The position numbers were made by a program, and so were the translations under genes. 64,000 nt of DNA from Micromonospora citrea. GTDB taxonomy: Bacteria; Actinomycetota; Actinomycetes; Mycobacteriales; Micromonosporaceae. The notes beneath the pieces were generated by a model that saw only the letters and a program-made list of their open reading frames with translations, was not told where the DNA came from and searched no databases. The stretch covers positions 966,001-1,030,000 of the forward strand of contig NZ_FMHZ01000002.1 of NCBI RefSeq assembly GCF_900090315.1, written 5' to 3'. Numbering within the stretch: position 1 is the first letter of the stretch; each line of letters begins with the position of its first letter. Positions 45,938-54,062 of this stretch are shown here, piece after piece.

Positions 45938-46586
45938 GGACGAGCGGGAGGTCGAGGGCGTGCCCGCCACGGCCGGCCTTGGCCGCCAGGTAGCCGGCGT
46001 TCGCCGGGGACAGGTGCACGCCGGTGGGTACCCGCGCGGTGACCGTCACCCCGAGCCGGGCGAGCTGCGCCGCCTTGTCCGGGTTGTTGCTGAGCAGGGC
46101 GGCCCGGTCCACGCCCAGCGCGGCGAGCATCTGCGCGGCGACGGTGTAGTCCCGCTCGTCGGGCCGGTGGCCCAACGCCAGGTTCGCCTCGTAGGTGTCC
46201 AGCCCGGCGTCCTGCAGCGCGTACGCGTCGAGCTTGGCGTACAGGCCGATGCCCCGGCCCTCCTGACGCAGGTAGAGCAGGTAGCCGCCGGCGTCGGCGA
46301 TGCGTTCGACCGCCTCGCGCAGTTGCGGGCCGCAGTCGCAGCGCCGGCTGCCGAACACGTCCCCGGTCAGGCACTCGCTGTGCGGGCGCACCAGCGGCGG
46401 GACCGGCCGCGCCACCCTCCCGTCGAGGGGTCCGGCCCGGTCGCCGAGGCCGAACGCGAGGTGCTCCCGGCCGTCGACGAGACCGTCGAACGAGAACACC
46501 CGCGCGGTGGCGAGGTAGCCGTCGGAAAACCTCAGCGGGACCGTGACCTGCGTACGAACCGTGGCGGCGGGCGGGGTTTCGGGCAC
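45930..46586 (-). CDS. GTP cyclohydrolase II homologue (RibA domain only)
   Basis: 218 residues; no DHBP synthase domain is fused. Zinc cysteines C72, C83 and C85 (HSECLTGDVFGSRRCDCG), LRQEGRGIGLYAKLDAYALQDAGLDT, and RVPTGVHLSPAN. The active-site Tyr of E. coli RibA (Y105, in AYALQD) is retained as Tyr122; in a Streptomyces coelicolor paralogue that I recall stopping at the formyl intermediate this residue is Met, so this one should complete the reaction giving the diaminopyrimidinone. GTG 46586 follows GAGGAG. Immediate neighbours suggest specialised use. Confidence 0.92.
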   Translation of the reverse strand: MPETPPAATVRTQVTVPLRFSDGYLATARVFSFDGLVDGREHLAFGLGDRAGPLDGRVARPVPPLVRPHSECLTGDVFGSRRCDCGPQLREAVERIADAGGYLLYLRQEGRGIGLYAKLDAYALQDAGLDTYEANLALGHRPDERDYTVAAQMLAALGVDRAALLSNNPDKAAQLARLGVTVTARVPTGVHLSPANAGYLAAKAGRGGHALDLPLVRD

Positions 46587-46598
46587 TCGGACTCCTCG

Positions 46599-47543
46599 TC
46601 AGACGGTGTTGGCGGGCACGCGGACACGACGGACCACCAGGACGGCGGCGCCGGGAAGGCTCGCGACGAGCACCAGGGCCCCGTACACCATGGCGGTGGC
46701 CACGCCCTCGGCGGCGCTCAGGCCGGCCGCGCCGAACGCCCACGCGGCCACGCCCTCCCGGGGGCCGAAACCAGCGACGTTCGCCGGTATCCCCATGGCC
46801 AGCAGCGCCAGCAGCGTCAACGGCACCAGCAGGGCCAGCGGGGCGGTGGAGCCGGCGGTGCGCGCGGCCAGCACGAACGTGGCCAGGTGGCCGGCGACGG
46901 CAACGGTGGACGCCACCAGCACGCCCGGCCACGTCCGGCGGCCGAGCAGCCCGGACCGCACGTCGGCCGCCGCGGCGCGCGCCGCCCGCGCCCAGCGCGA
47001 CGGCCCCGCGCCGGGCAGCGCGCGGGCCAGCAGGACGACGCCGAGACCGGCCGCCGTCAGCAGCGCGGCGGCGGCCGGCAGGTGCGGCCGGACCGGCGAC
47101 GGGAACGCGGCGAGCACGACCACCGCGACGGCGGCCAGCACCACCTGCCCGGCGGCGCGCTCCCAGACCACCGCGCGCACGCCCCGGCCGACGTCGCCGA
47201 CGTCGCGGCCGTGACGCACCGCCCGGTGCACGTCGCCGAGCACACCGCCGGGCAGCGTCGCGTTGAGGAACACCGCCCGATAGCAGTGCGCGACGGCCGT
47301 CGGCAGCGGCAGCTTCACGCCCAGCCCCGCCGCGACCAGGCTCCACCGCCAGGCGCAGCACACGGTGGTCAACAACCCGATGCCGAGCGCGGCGGCCAGC
47401 GCCGGGGCGTCGATCAGGCGGAGGCCGTCGAGGAACGGGCCGGCGCCCAGCCAGCCCAGCAGGGCGGCAAGCACGGCCAGGCCGCCGAGCGCGTGCGCCC
47501 ACGCGCGGAACCGCCGCGTCGGCACGGTCGCCGTCGCCCCCAC
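46599..47543 (-). CDS. Lysylphosphatidylglycerol synthase TM-region/YbhN-like (UPF0104) membrane protein
   Basis: 314 residues, about eight membrane helices. CYRAVFLNATLPGGVLGDVHRAVRHG and MGIPANVAGFGPREGVAAWAFG are the conserved UPF0104/LPG_synthase_TM motifs; the family is associated with flipping or handling lipids such as lysyl-PG or polyprenyl-linked molecules. No synthetase domain is fused. Sits 12 bp upstream of the ribA-like gene in the same operon. Confidence 0.85.
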   Translation of the reverse strand: MGATATVPTRRFRAWAHALGGLAVLAALLGWLGAGPFLDGLRLIDAPALAAALGIGLLTTVCCAWRWSLVAAGLGVKLPLPTAVAHCYRAVFLNATLPGGVLGDVHRAVRHGRDVGDVGRGVRAVVWERAAGQVVLAAVAVVVLAAFPSPVRPHLPAAAALLTAAGLGVVLLARALPGAGPSRWARAARAAAADVRSGLLGRRTWPGVLVASTVAVAGHLATFVLAARTAGSTAPLALLVPLTLLALLAMGIPANVAGFGPREGVAAWAFGAAGLSAAEGVATAMVYGALVLVASLPGAAVLVVRRVRVPANTV

Positions 47544-47600
47544 TCGGCCCTCCCTCGACGATCTTCCTTCCGGTAGGCACGCCCCGCACGCCCGCCCGGT

Positions 47601-48437
47601 TCAGCCGCCGGCCAGCAGGTCGAGGTGCTCCACCACGACGCCGAGCCGGCCGGCGGCGATCTCGGCGCGGCGGCGACCGGCGTACGCCCGGGCCGGGCCG
47701 GCCAGTTCGGGCCGCTGCTCGCAGGCCGCGTCGAGCCAGCCGGCGAACCACTCGCCGGCCAGCGCGGCCTGCGCCGGGCCGAGCCGCCACGGGCTGGGCC
47801 GCAGCAGCACCTCGACGCCGTGCCGGGCGAACGCCGCCGCGCAGGCGTGCACGGCGTCCGGCCCGAGCAGGGCGCGCCCGCCGACCGTGCGGCGCTGGTG
47901 GTCGTCGAACGCGGCGGCGACCTCCACGTCGAACGGGTCGGCCGGGGTGAGCCGCACCCGCCCGGTCACCGAGAGGGCCAGCAGCGTCGGGCGGCCGGCG
48001 CAGGCCGCGACGAGACGCTCGACCTCCTCGGCGGTGAGCATGTCCAGCAGCGCGGACGCGGTGACCAGGCACGCGTCGGCCAGGTCGGCGGCGGTCAGCC
48101 GGGTCAGGTCGCCGCGCCGGGTCTCGACGGTGACCGCCGCGCCGTCGGCGGCGGCGTCGGGCCGTCCGGCGACCGCCCGGGCCAGCAGGTCGGCGTCGCC
48201 GTCGTGCAGGATCCAGTGCTGCGGGCCGGGCAGGCGCGGCGCCAGCCAGCGGGCCATCGAGCCGGTGCCGGCGCCGAGGTCGTGCACGACGAGCGGCCCG
48301 GCGGGCGCGAGCGGGTCGGCGCCGGCTGCCAGCCGGCGCCGGACGAGCTCCGCCAGGTCACCGGCGCGGGCCGCCGCGTCGGCGGGCTCGCGCAGCGCCA
48401 GCCAGTCCGCGAAGTGCGGCGGCAGGTCCACGCTCAT
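47601..48437 (-). CDS. SAM-dependent class I methyltransferase
   Basis: 278 residues. SAM motif I LVVHDLGAGTGSMARWLAPRL, acidic motif II WILHDGDADLL, and DACLVTASALLDMLTAEEVERLV (post-motif). No substrate-specific feature identified. Its ATG overlaps the glycosyltransferase stop. In this cluster it may methylate the glycosylated or pteridine-like product; inference only. Confidence 0.85.
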   Translation of the reverse strand: MSVDLPPHFADWLALREPADAAARAGDLAELVRRRLAAGADPLAPAGPLVVHDLGAGTGSMARWLAPRLPGPQHWILHDGDADLLARAVAGRPDAAADGAAVTVETRRGDLTRLTAADLADACLVTASALLDMLTAEEVERLVAACAGRPTLLALSVTGRVRLTPADPFDVEVAAAFDDHQRRTVGGRALLGPDAVHACAAAFARHGVEVLLRPSPWRLGPAQAALAGEWFAGWLDAACEQRPELAGPARAYAGRRRAEIAAGRLGVVVEHLDLLAGG

Positions 48438-49510
48438 GCCGCCGCCTCCGCCAGCACGGCGACGGTCGCCGCGACGGTGGCCGGCCAGCCGTCGAGGGTG
48501 CCGCGCCGGTCGCGCGCCGCCCGCCGCAGCCGCCCCCGCAGCCCGGGGTCGCCGAGCCAGCGCCGCAGCGCCCCCGCCAGGGCGGCCGGATCGTCGGGAG
48601 GCACCAGCAGGCCCGGGTACGCGCCGTCCGGCGCGCGGCCCAGGGCCTCGGGCAGCCCGCCGGCGGCCGTGCCCAGCACCGGGATCCCGCGCGCGAGGGC
48701 CTCGGTGACCACCATCCCGTACGTCTCCCGGCGTGACGCCAGCACCAGCAGGTCGGCGGCGGCGTACGCGGCGTCGAGGGCCGCCCCGGTGCGCGGGCCG
48801 ACCAGGCGCACCCGACCGGTGAGGCCGTGCCCGGCCGCCCGCCGGCGCAGCGCCGCCACGAACCCGGGATCCCGGGTGAGCGCGCCGACGCAGACGCACT
48901 GCCAGGTCAGGTCGGCGACCACGGCAAGCGCCTCCACCAGCACGTCGTGCCCCTTGTGCGGGGCGACCGCGGCGACGCAGAGCAGGCGCCCGCCGGCCGG
49001 CGTACCGGGGGCGGGCGGGGCCGGGTCGACGCCCGGCGGGGCGACGTGCACCCGCCCGGCGGGCAGCGCGTACCGGTCGAGCAGCCGCCGCCGGGTCCAC
49101 CCGCTGGTGGTGACGACCGCGACGGCGGCGGCCAGGGCCGCGCCCTCCGCGTCGTGCTCCAGCGGCAGGTGCACCACCACGACGAGGCGCAACCGCCGGG
49201 CCTGCGGGGTCAGCGCCTGCGGCGCGGCCGAGGCGACCAGCCCGTCGAGCAGCACCACCGCCCCGTCGGGCAGCGCCGCGAGCACCCGGGCGAGCCCGGC
49301 GCGCGCGGTCGCGTCGGGGCGGGGCCAGCCGCCCGGCACAGCATGCTCGTGGACCCTCCAGCCGGCCGCCGCGAGGCCCCGGCAGAGCCGGCGGTCGTAG
49401 GTGTTGCCGCCGCTCGGCGCGGCCGGGTCGTCGATGTCGTTCGGCAGCACGACGTGCACGACCGACGCGCGGCGCCGCGCCGTCGCCGGACCCGCCGGGT
49501 GGACGTCCAC
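48434..49510 (-). CDS. GT4-family glycosyltransferase
   Basis: 358 residues, GT-B fold. N-terminal HVVLPNDIDDPAAPSGGNTYDRRLCRGLAAAGWRV and C-terminal donor site VVTEALARGIPVLGTAAGGLPEAL (E-x7-E type) with LLCVAAVAPHKGHDVLVEAL. Transfers a sugar from a nucleotide donor with retention. GTG 49510 has GAGG at 5 nt and lies just after the stop of the PTPS-like gene; GTG 49534 and GTG 49462 are alternatives. Cytosolic. Confidence 0.88.
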   Translation of the reverse strand: MDVHPAGPATARRRASVVHVVLPNDIDDPAAPSGGNTYDRRLCRGLAAAGWRVHEHAVPGGWPRPDATARAGLARVLAALPDGAVVLLDGLVASAAPQALTPQARRLRLVVVVHLPLEHDAEGAALAAAVAVVTTSGWTRRRLLDRYALPAGRVHVAPPGVDPAPPAPGTPAGGRLLCVAAVAPHKGHDVLVEALAVVADLTWQCVCVGALTRDPGFVAALRRRAAGHGLTGRVRLVGPRTGAALDAAYAAADLLVLASRRETYGMVVTEALARGIPVLGTAAGGLPEALGRAPDGAYPGLLVPPDDPAALAGALRRWLGDPGLRGRLRRAARDRRGTLDGWPATVAATVAVLAEAAA

Positions 49511-49517
49511 CCCGGCC

Positions 49518-49916
49518 TCAGAGGGACCGCTCACAGCTGGCCCAGGCGACGTGCGACTCGTGCAGCGTGACGGTGATCCCGGCGAGCGCACGGGCCCCAG
49601 CGCCGAGGTCGCCGCCGCGCGCCCGCTCGGCGAGGCGGTCGGCGACGGTCCGGGCGAGCACCTCGGTGGTGGTGTTCACGCCGGCGAACGCCGGCTCGTC
49701 GTCGAGGTTGCGGTAGGTCAGCTCGCCGAGCACGGCCCGGAGCTGCTCGGTGGCCAGTCCGATGTCGACCACGACGCCGTCGGCGTCCAGGTCGGCGCGG
49801 CGGAAGGTGGCGTCGACGACGAAGGTCGCCCCGTGCAGGCGCTGCGCCGGGCCGAACACCTCGCCCCGGAAGCTGTGCGCGATCATCATGTGGTCACGGA
49901 CGGTAACGCTGAACAC
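49518..49916 (-). CDS. 6-pyruvoyltetrahydropterin synthase/QueD-fold protein lacking canonical catalytic residues
   Basis: 132 residues, PTPS length. Zinc-ligand His14 and His28 remain, but the third ligand of HGH is Ala30, the catalytic Cys four residues before His28 is Ala24, and the catalytic LDH motif reads LTY (ELTYRNLDD). The pterin-anchoring C-terminal Glu (LHESHV) and NTTTE are kept. So the pterin-binding fold survives while normal PTPS/QueD chemistry is unlikely. A related S. coelicolor PTPS homologue with a solved structure is recalled, function unsettled. GTG 49916; 3 bp from the dehydrogenase gene. Confidence 0.85.
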   Translation of the reverse strand: MFSVTVRDHMMIAHSFRGEVFGPAQRLHGATFVVDATFRRADLDADGVVVDIGLATEQLRAVLGELTYRNLDDEPAFAGVNTTTEVLARTVADRLAERARGGDLGAGARALAGITVTLHESHVAWASCERSL

Positions 49917-49919
49917 GGA

Positions 49920-50900
49920 TCACTCCCCGTCGTAGGTGATGAGGTGGCACAGCGCGGGCAGACTGCCCGCGGCCAGCCGGGCCAGCACGTCGGGCAGCTC
50001 CGCGAACGGCGACTCCCCGGTGACCAGCGCGTCGAACACGGGATCGGCGAGCAGGTCCAGGGCCAGCGCCAGCCGGTCGGCGAAGCCGCGGCTGCCCCGC
50101 CGGGCCGGCGCGACCGCGCCCACCTGGCTGCTGCGGATCGTCAGCCGTCCGGAGTGGAACGCCCCGCCCAGCGCCAGGTCGACCACGCGGTCGCCGTACC
50201 AGCTCAGCTCGACGACCGTGCCCTCGGCACGCAGCAGCTCCAGCGACCGGCGCAGGCCGGCGGAGGTGGCGCTGGCGTGCACCACGAGGTCCCGCCCGCC
50301 GGCGGCGTCCCGCGGCGCGGCGAACCCGACGCCGAGCGCGGCGGCGACCGCCGCCCGGGCCGGGTCGGTGTCGACCAGTTCGACGCGCACGCCGGGGAAA
50401 CGGGCGAGCAGCGCCGCGACGCAGCAGCCGACCATGCCGCCGCCCACCACGCTCACCCGGTCGCCCACCAGGGGCGCGGCGTCCCAGAGCGCGTTCACCG
50501 CCGTCTCCACGGTGCCGGCGAGCACCGCGCGGGCCGGCGGCACCGCCTCCGGCACCGGCACCACCGCCTCGGCCGGGACCACGTACGCCGTCTGGTGCGG
50601 GTGCAGGCAGAACACCGTCCGGCCGCACAGGTGGGCGGGGCCCCGCTCGACCACGCCCACGCTGAGGTAGCCGTACTTCACCGGCGCGGGGAAGTCGCCC
50701 TCCTGGAACGGGGCGCGCATCGCGGCGTACTGGTCGGCGGGGACGCGGCCGGCGAAGACCAGCGTCTCGGTGCCGCGGCTGACGCCGGAGCAGCGGCTGC
50801 GCACGAGCACCTCACCCGGGCCGGGCTCGGGCAGCGGCGCCGGCCGGATCTCGCCGACGCCGGGCGTACGGAGCCAGAAGGCGCGCGCCTCGCGGGTCAC
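49920..50900 (-). CDS. Medium-chain (zinc-type) dehydrogenase/reductase
   Basis: 326 residues. Catalytic-domain CSGVSRGTETLVFAGR, FPAPVKYGYLSVGVVE (the GHE motif is replaced by KYGYxxVG, as in BchC-like MDR proteins), and a Rossmann site VSVVGGGMVGCCVAALLARFPGVRVELVD. The four-Cys structural zinc lobe is absent. Oxidises or reduces an alcohol/aldehyde with NAD(P). First gene of the minus cluster; its GTG lies 92 bp from the divergent phosphatidyltransferase. Confidence 0.88.
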   Translation of the reverse strand: MTREARAFWLRTPGVGEIRPAPLPEPGPGEVLVRSRCSGVSRGTETLVFAGRVPADQYAAMRAPFQEGDFPAPVKYGYLSVGVVERGPAHLCGRTVFCLHPHQTAYVVPAEAVVPVPEAVPPARAVLAGTVETAVNALWDAAPLVGDRVSVVGGGMVGCCVAALLARFPGVRVELVDTDPARAAVAAALGVGFAAPRDAAGGRDLVVHASATSAGLRRSLELLRAEGTVVELSWYGDRVVDLALGGAFHSGRLTIRSSQVGAVAPARRGSRGFADRLALALDLLADPVFDALVTGESPFAELPDVLARLAAGSLPALCHLITYDGE

Positions 50901-50992
50901 CGGCTCCCCCTCACCCGCATCCGGAGCGAACCGGACGGCGGTGTTTTCCGTAGTTCATGTCGAAAGTCGTCGACCATAGACACGGAGGTACG

Positions 50993-51787
50993 GTGCCCAC
51001 GGTTCGAAGGGGCCCGGCGATCGGGCTGTTCGTGCAGATTGTCCTGTTGGCGGGGCTGGCGGGAACGGCCGGCCTCGGGCCGGCGGGCTGGCTCGCCGGG
51101 ACCGCGTACGGCGTGGTGCTGTGCCTGGCGCTCAGCCGAGGGCTGGGCCCCCCGCCCGGGCGCGGCCTCGGGCCGGCCGACCGGGTGACGCTGGCCCGGG
51201 CCCTGCTCGTCGGCGGCGTGACGGCGCTGGCCGTGGACGCGCTCGCCGCCGGCGCCGACCGGGCCGCTGCGGTGGGAACGCTGGTCGCCCTCACCTCGGT
51301 GGCGCTGGCGCTCGACGCCGTCGACGGCCACGTGGCCCGGCGCACCGGCACGACCAGCGCGCTCGGGGCCCGCTTCGACATGGAGGTCGACGCGTTCCTC
51401 ATCCTCGTCCTCGGCCTGTACGTCGCGCCGGCCGTGGGCGGCTGGGTGCTCCTCCTCGGCGCCATGCGGTACGCCTTCGTCGCCGCGGGCCGGGCGCTGC
51501 CCTGGATGCGCCGGCCGCTGCCGGCGAGGTACTGGCGCAAGGTCGTCGCGGCGGCGCAGGGCGTCCTGCTGCTGGTGGCGGCGGCCGGGGTGCTGCCGGG
51601 ACCGGCGACCGCCCTCGTGCTGGTGGCGGCGCTGGCCCTGCTCGTCGAGTCGTTCGGCCGCGACGTCGGCTGGCTGTGGCGGCACCGTCCCGTCGACCCG
51701 GCCCCGCCCCGGCGCCCCGCGCCGCCGGTCCCGGCCGCCGCCCGACGGTCGCCGGCGCGGCCCGAGTTCGCCGCCGTCGGTGACTGA
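50993..51787 (+). CDS. CDP-alcohol phosphatidyltransferase
   Basis: 264 residues, about six helices. The catalytic signature D-x2-DG-x2-AR-x8-G-x3-D-x3-D is complete: DAVDGHVARR, then GARFDMEVD. The enzyme links a CDP-alcohol (diacylglycerol or similar) to an alcohol acceptor such as inositol, glycerol or a novel head group, in the membrane. GTG 50993 after GGAGG is preferred; ATG 50957 adds 12 non-conserved residues. Divergent from the pteridine-type cluster; its stop overlaps the next gene. Confidence 0.92.
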   Translation: MPTVRRGPAIGLFVQIVLLAGLAGTAGLGPAGWLAGTAYGVVLCLALSRGLGPPPGRGLGPADRVTLARALLVGGVTALAVDALAAGADRAAAVGTLVALTSVALALDAVDGHVARRTGTTSALGARFDMEVDAFLILVLGLYVAPAVGGWVLLLGAMRYAFVAAGRALPWMRRPLPARYWRKVVAAAQGVLLLVAAAGVLPGPATALVLVAALALLVESFGRDVGWLWRHRPVDPAPPRRPAPPVPAAARRSPARPEFAAVGD

Positions 51788-53399
51788 CCGCCGGCCGGTC
51801 GCCCCGCGCGGCGCGCGTCGACGGGTCGCGGCGCCGGCGGCCACCGCGCTGGCCGCCCTGCTGGTGTTGGCCGCCCTGACCGCGCCGCACCAGCCCGGCC
51901 GGCTCACGCCCGGCGGGTTCGTGCGGATCCCCCTGGAAGGGCTGGTCGCCGTCGCCGTGCTGCTCGCCCTGCCGGCGCGGGCACGACGGCCGGTGGCGGC
52001 GTTCGTCGGCGCGCTGCTCGGCCTGCTGGTCCTGTTGAAGGCCGCCGACCTGGGCTTCCTGGCGACGCTCGGCCGCCGGTTCGACCTCGTGCTCGACTGG
52101 GCCCTGCTCGACGACGCCGTCGGGTTCCTCGCCGACTCGGTGGGCCGGGCGGGCGCGACCGGCGCGGTCGTGGCGGCGGTGTTGCTGCTCGCCGGGCTGG
52201 TCGTCGCGACGACCGGGTCGGTGCTGCGGTTGACCGCCGTGCTGGCCCGGCGCCGCGCGGCGACCCGGCGGACCGTCGCGGCGCTGGTGGTGGTGTGGCT
52301 GGCCGCCGCCGCGTTCGGCGTGCGGGTCGTCCCCGGCGTGCCGGTCGCCGACTCGGCCGCCACCGACCTGGTCGGCGCGCACGCGCACCAGGTACGCGCC
52401 CGGCTGCGCGACCGGGAGGTCTTCGCGGCCCGGGTCGCCGCCGACCCCTTCCGGGACGTCCCCGGCGACCGGTTGCTGACCGCGCTGCGGGGCAGGGACG
52501 TGGTGGTCGCCTTCGTGGAGAGCTACGGGCGCGCCGCGGTGGAGGACCCGGAGTTCGCCCCGTCGGTCGGCGCGGTGCTCGCCGACGGGGACCGCCGGCT
52601 GCGGGCGGCCGGGTTCGCCGCCCGCAGCGGCTTCCTCACCTCGTCGACCGTCGGCGGCGGCAGCTGGCTGGCCCACGCCACCCTGCTGTCCGGCCTGTGG
52701 ATCGACAACGAGCAGCGGCACCGCAGCCTGCTGGCCAGCGACCGGCTGACGTTGGGCGGCGCGTTCCGGCGGGCCGACTGGCGCACGGTGGGCGTGATGC
52801 CGGCCGCCACCCGGCCGTGGCCGGAGGGCGCCTTCTTCGGCTACGAGCGCTTCTACGACGGCCGCAGCCTCGGCTACCGGGGGCCGAGGTTCGGCTACGC
52901 CCCGATGCCCGACCAGTACACGCTGGCCGCCTTCGACCGGCTGGAGCGTGCCCGGCCCGACCGCGCGCCGGTCATGGCGGAGATCGCGCTCGTGTCGAGC
53001 CACTCGCCCTGGACCAGGATCCCCCGCCTGGTCGACTGGGCGCGGCTCGGCGACGGCGGCGTCTTCCACGGGGCGACCGTCGAGAACCCGTCGTCGCAGG
53101 CCCGCGCCGGCTACCGGCAGGCCGTCGGGTACTCGCTGGCCGCCCTCGTGTCCTGGCTCGAGAGGCGGGGCGACGACGATCTGGTGCTGGTCTTCCTCGG
53201 TGACCACCAGCCCGCCCCCGTCGTCACCGGCGAGGGGGCCGGCCGCGACGTGCCGGTCACCATCGTCGCGCGCGACCCGGCCGTGCTCGACCGGATCTCG
53301 GGTTGGGGCTGGACCGACGGCCTGCGCCCCGCGCCGGACGCCCCGGTCTGGCCGATGGACGCCTTCCGCGACCGGTTCCTGACCGCCTACAGCGGATGA
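51780..53399 (+). CDS. Membrane-anchored alkaline phosphatase-superfamily (sulfatase/LtaS-like) enzyme
   Basis: 539 residues. Four N-terminal helices (about 20-185), then an extracytoplasmic domain. DVVVAFVESYGRAAVEDPEF, GFLTSSTVGGGSWLAHATLLSG (nucleophile Thr/Ser region), LVSSHSPWT and VLVFLGDHQP (metal-binding Asp-His) follow the order of sulfatase/phosphoglycerol transferase enzymes. It may transfer or cleave a phospho-head group outside the membrane. GTG 51780 overlaps the phosphatidyltransferase stop by 8 bp, implying joint action. Confidence 0.88.
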   Translation: MTDRRPVAPRGARRRVAAPAATALAALLVLAALTAPHQPGRLTPGGFVRIPLEGLVAVAVLLALPARARRPVAAFVGALLGLLVLLKAADLGFLATLGRRFDLVLDWALLDDAVGFLADSVGRAGATGAVVAAVLLLAGLVVATTGSVLRLTAVLARRRAATRRTVAALVVVWLAAAAFGVRVVPGVPVADSAATDLVGAHAHQVRARLRDREVFAARVAADPFRDVPGDRLLTALRGRDVVVAFVESYGRAAVEDPEFAPSVGAVLADGDRRLRAAGFAARSGFLTSSTVGGGSWLAHATLLSGLWIDNEQRHRSLLASDRLTLGGAFRRADWRTVGVMPAATRPWPEGAFFGYERFYDGRSLGYRGPRFGYAPMPDQYTLAAFDRLERARPDRAPVMAEIALVSSHSPWTRIPRLVDWARLGDGGVFHGATVENPSSQARAGYRQAVGYSLAALVSWLERRGDDDLVLVFLGDHQPAPVVTGEGAGRDVPVTIVARDPAVLDRISGWGWTDGLRPAPDAPVWPMDAFRDRFLTAYSG

Positions 53400-53465
53400 C
53401 CGCCGCGCACGCCCGCCCTCGACCACCTCGGCGGGGACGGTCGACGGCCGCCCGATGGCCGGTCG

Positions 53466-54062
53466 TCAGCGGGGCGCGACGAGGTCGGCGTAGTCGGCGA
53501 CGGTGAGGGGGCGGCGGGACAGCGACCCGTCGGCGCGCGGCACCCCGAGGGACGTCCCGCCGCGCAGGAACTCCACGGTGTCGACGTCGGACCGGGCCGT
53601 CAGCGTGCAGACGATCTGGCCGAACGCGAGGACCTCGTCGCTGCGGCCCGTCTCGTCTCCGGTCTCGCCGACGTCCACCTCGGCCTCGGTGCCCACGTGC
53701 CGGGCGGCGGCGGTCGCGACGGCCCCCGGCAGCGCGGTGCTCAGGCCACTGTCGCGCTCGGCGGCGGTCGGGCCGGCGAGCAGGTGCTGGAGCTGGGCGT
53801 CGACGGTGGGCGTGCCGTCCACGCGGCGTTGCACGCGCACCAGACGGTCGTCGCGGACGAAGCAGAGCACCTCCGTCGCCCGCCCCGCCGTCAGGGTCGG
53901 AGGCGGGGTCGTCACGACCCCGCCCGAGGTGGGGAACGGCCCGGGCGGCGGCGCCACGGCGCGCGGGGTGTCCTCGTCGGGGACGCCGCACCCGGCGAGC
54001 AGCCCCAGGGCGACGAGCGCGGCGCCGAGTCGACACCACGGTCCCGGCGGGCGCCGGCTCAC
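53466..54062 (-). CDS. GerMN-domain lipoprotein (LpqB-like N-terminal part)
   Basis: 198 residues. Signal with lipobox LLAGC (about residue 25), Pro/Thr-rich linker, then a GerMN-like domain (about 65-175: VQRRVDGTPTVDAQLQHLLAGPTAAERDSGLSTALP). Exported lipid-anchored protein. GTG overlaps the kinase stop (GTGA), giving the order regulator-kinase-lipoprotein seen for mtrA-mtrB-lpqB; here the lipoprotein lacks the LpqB beta-propeller. Confidence 0.85.
   Translation of the reverse strand: MSRRPPGPWCRLGAALVALGLLAGCGVPDEDTPRAVAPPPGPFPTSGGVVTTPPPTLTAGRATEVLCFVRDDRLVRVQRRVDGTPTVDAQLQHLLAGPTAAERDSGLSTALPGAVATAAARHVGTEAEVDVGETGDETGRSDEVLAFGQIVCTLTARSDVDTVEFLRGGTSLGVPRADGSLSRRPLTVADYADLVAPR

Noticed and set aside
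45930..46650. FMN riboswitch before the ribA-like gene
   Set aside because: The gap to the upstream gene is only 12 bp and no RFN-type helices are seen.
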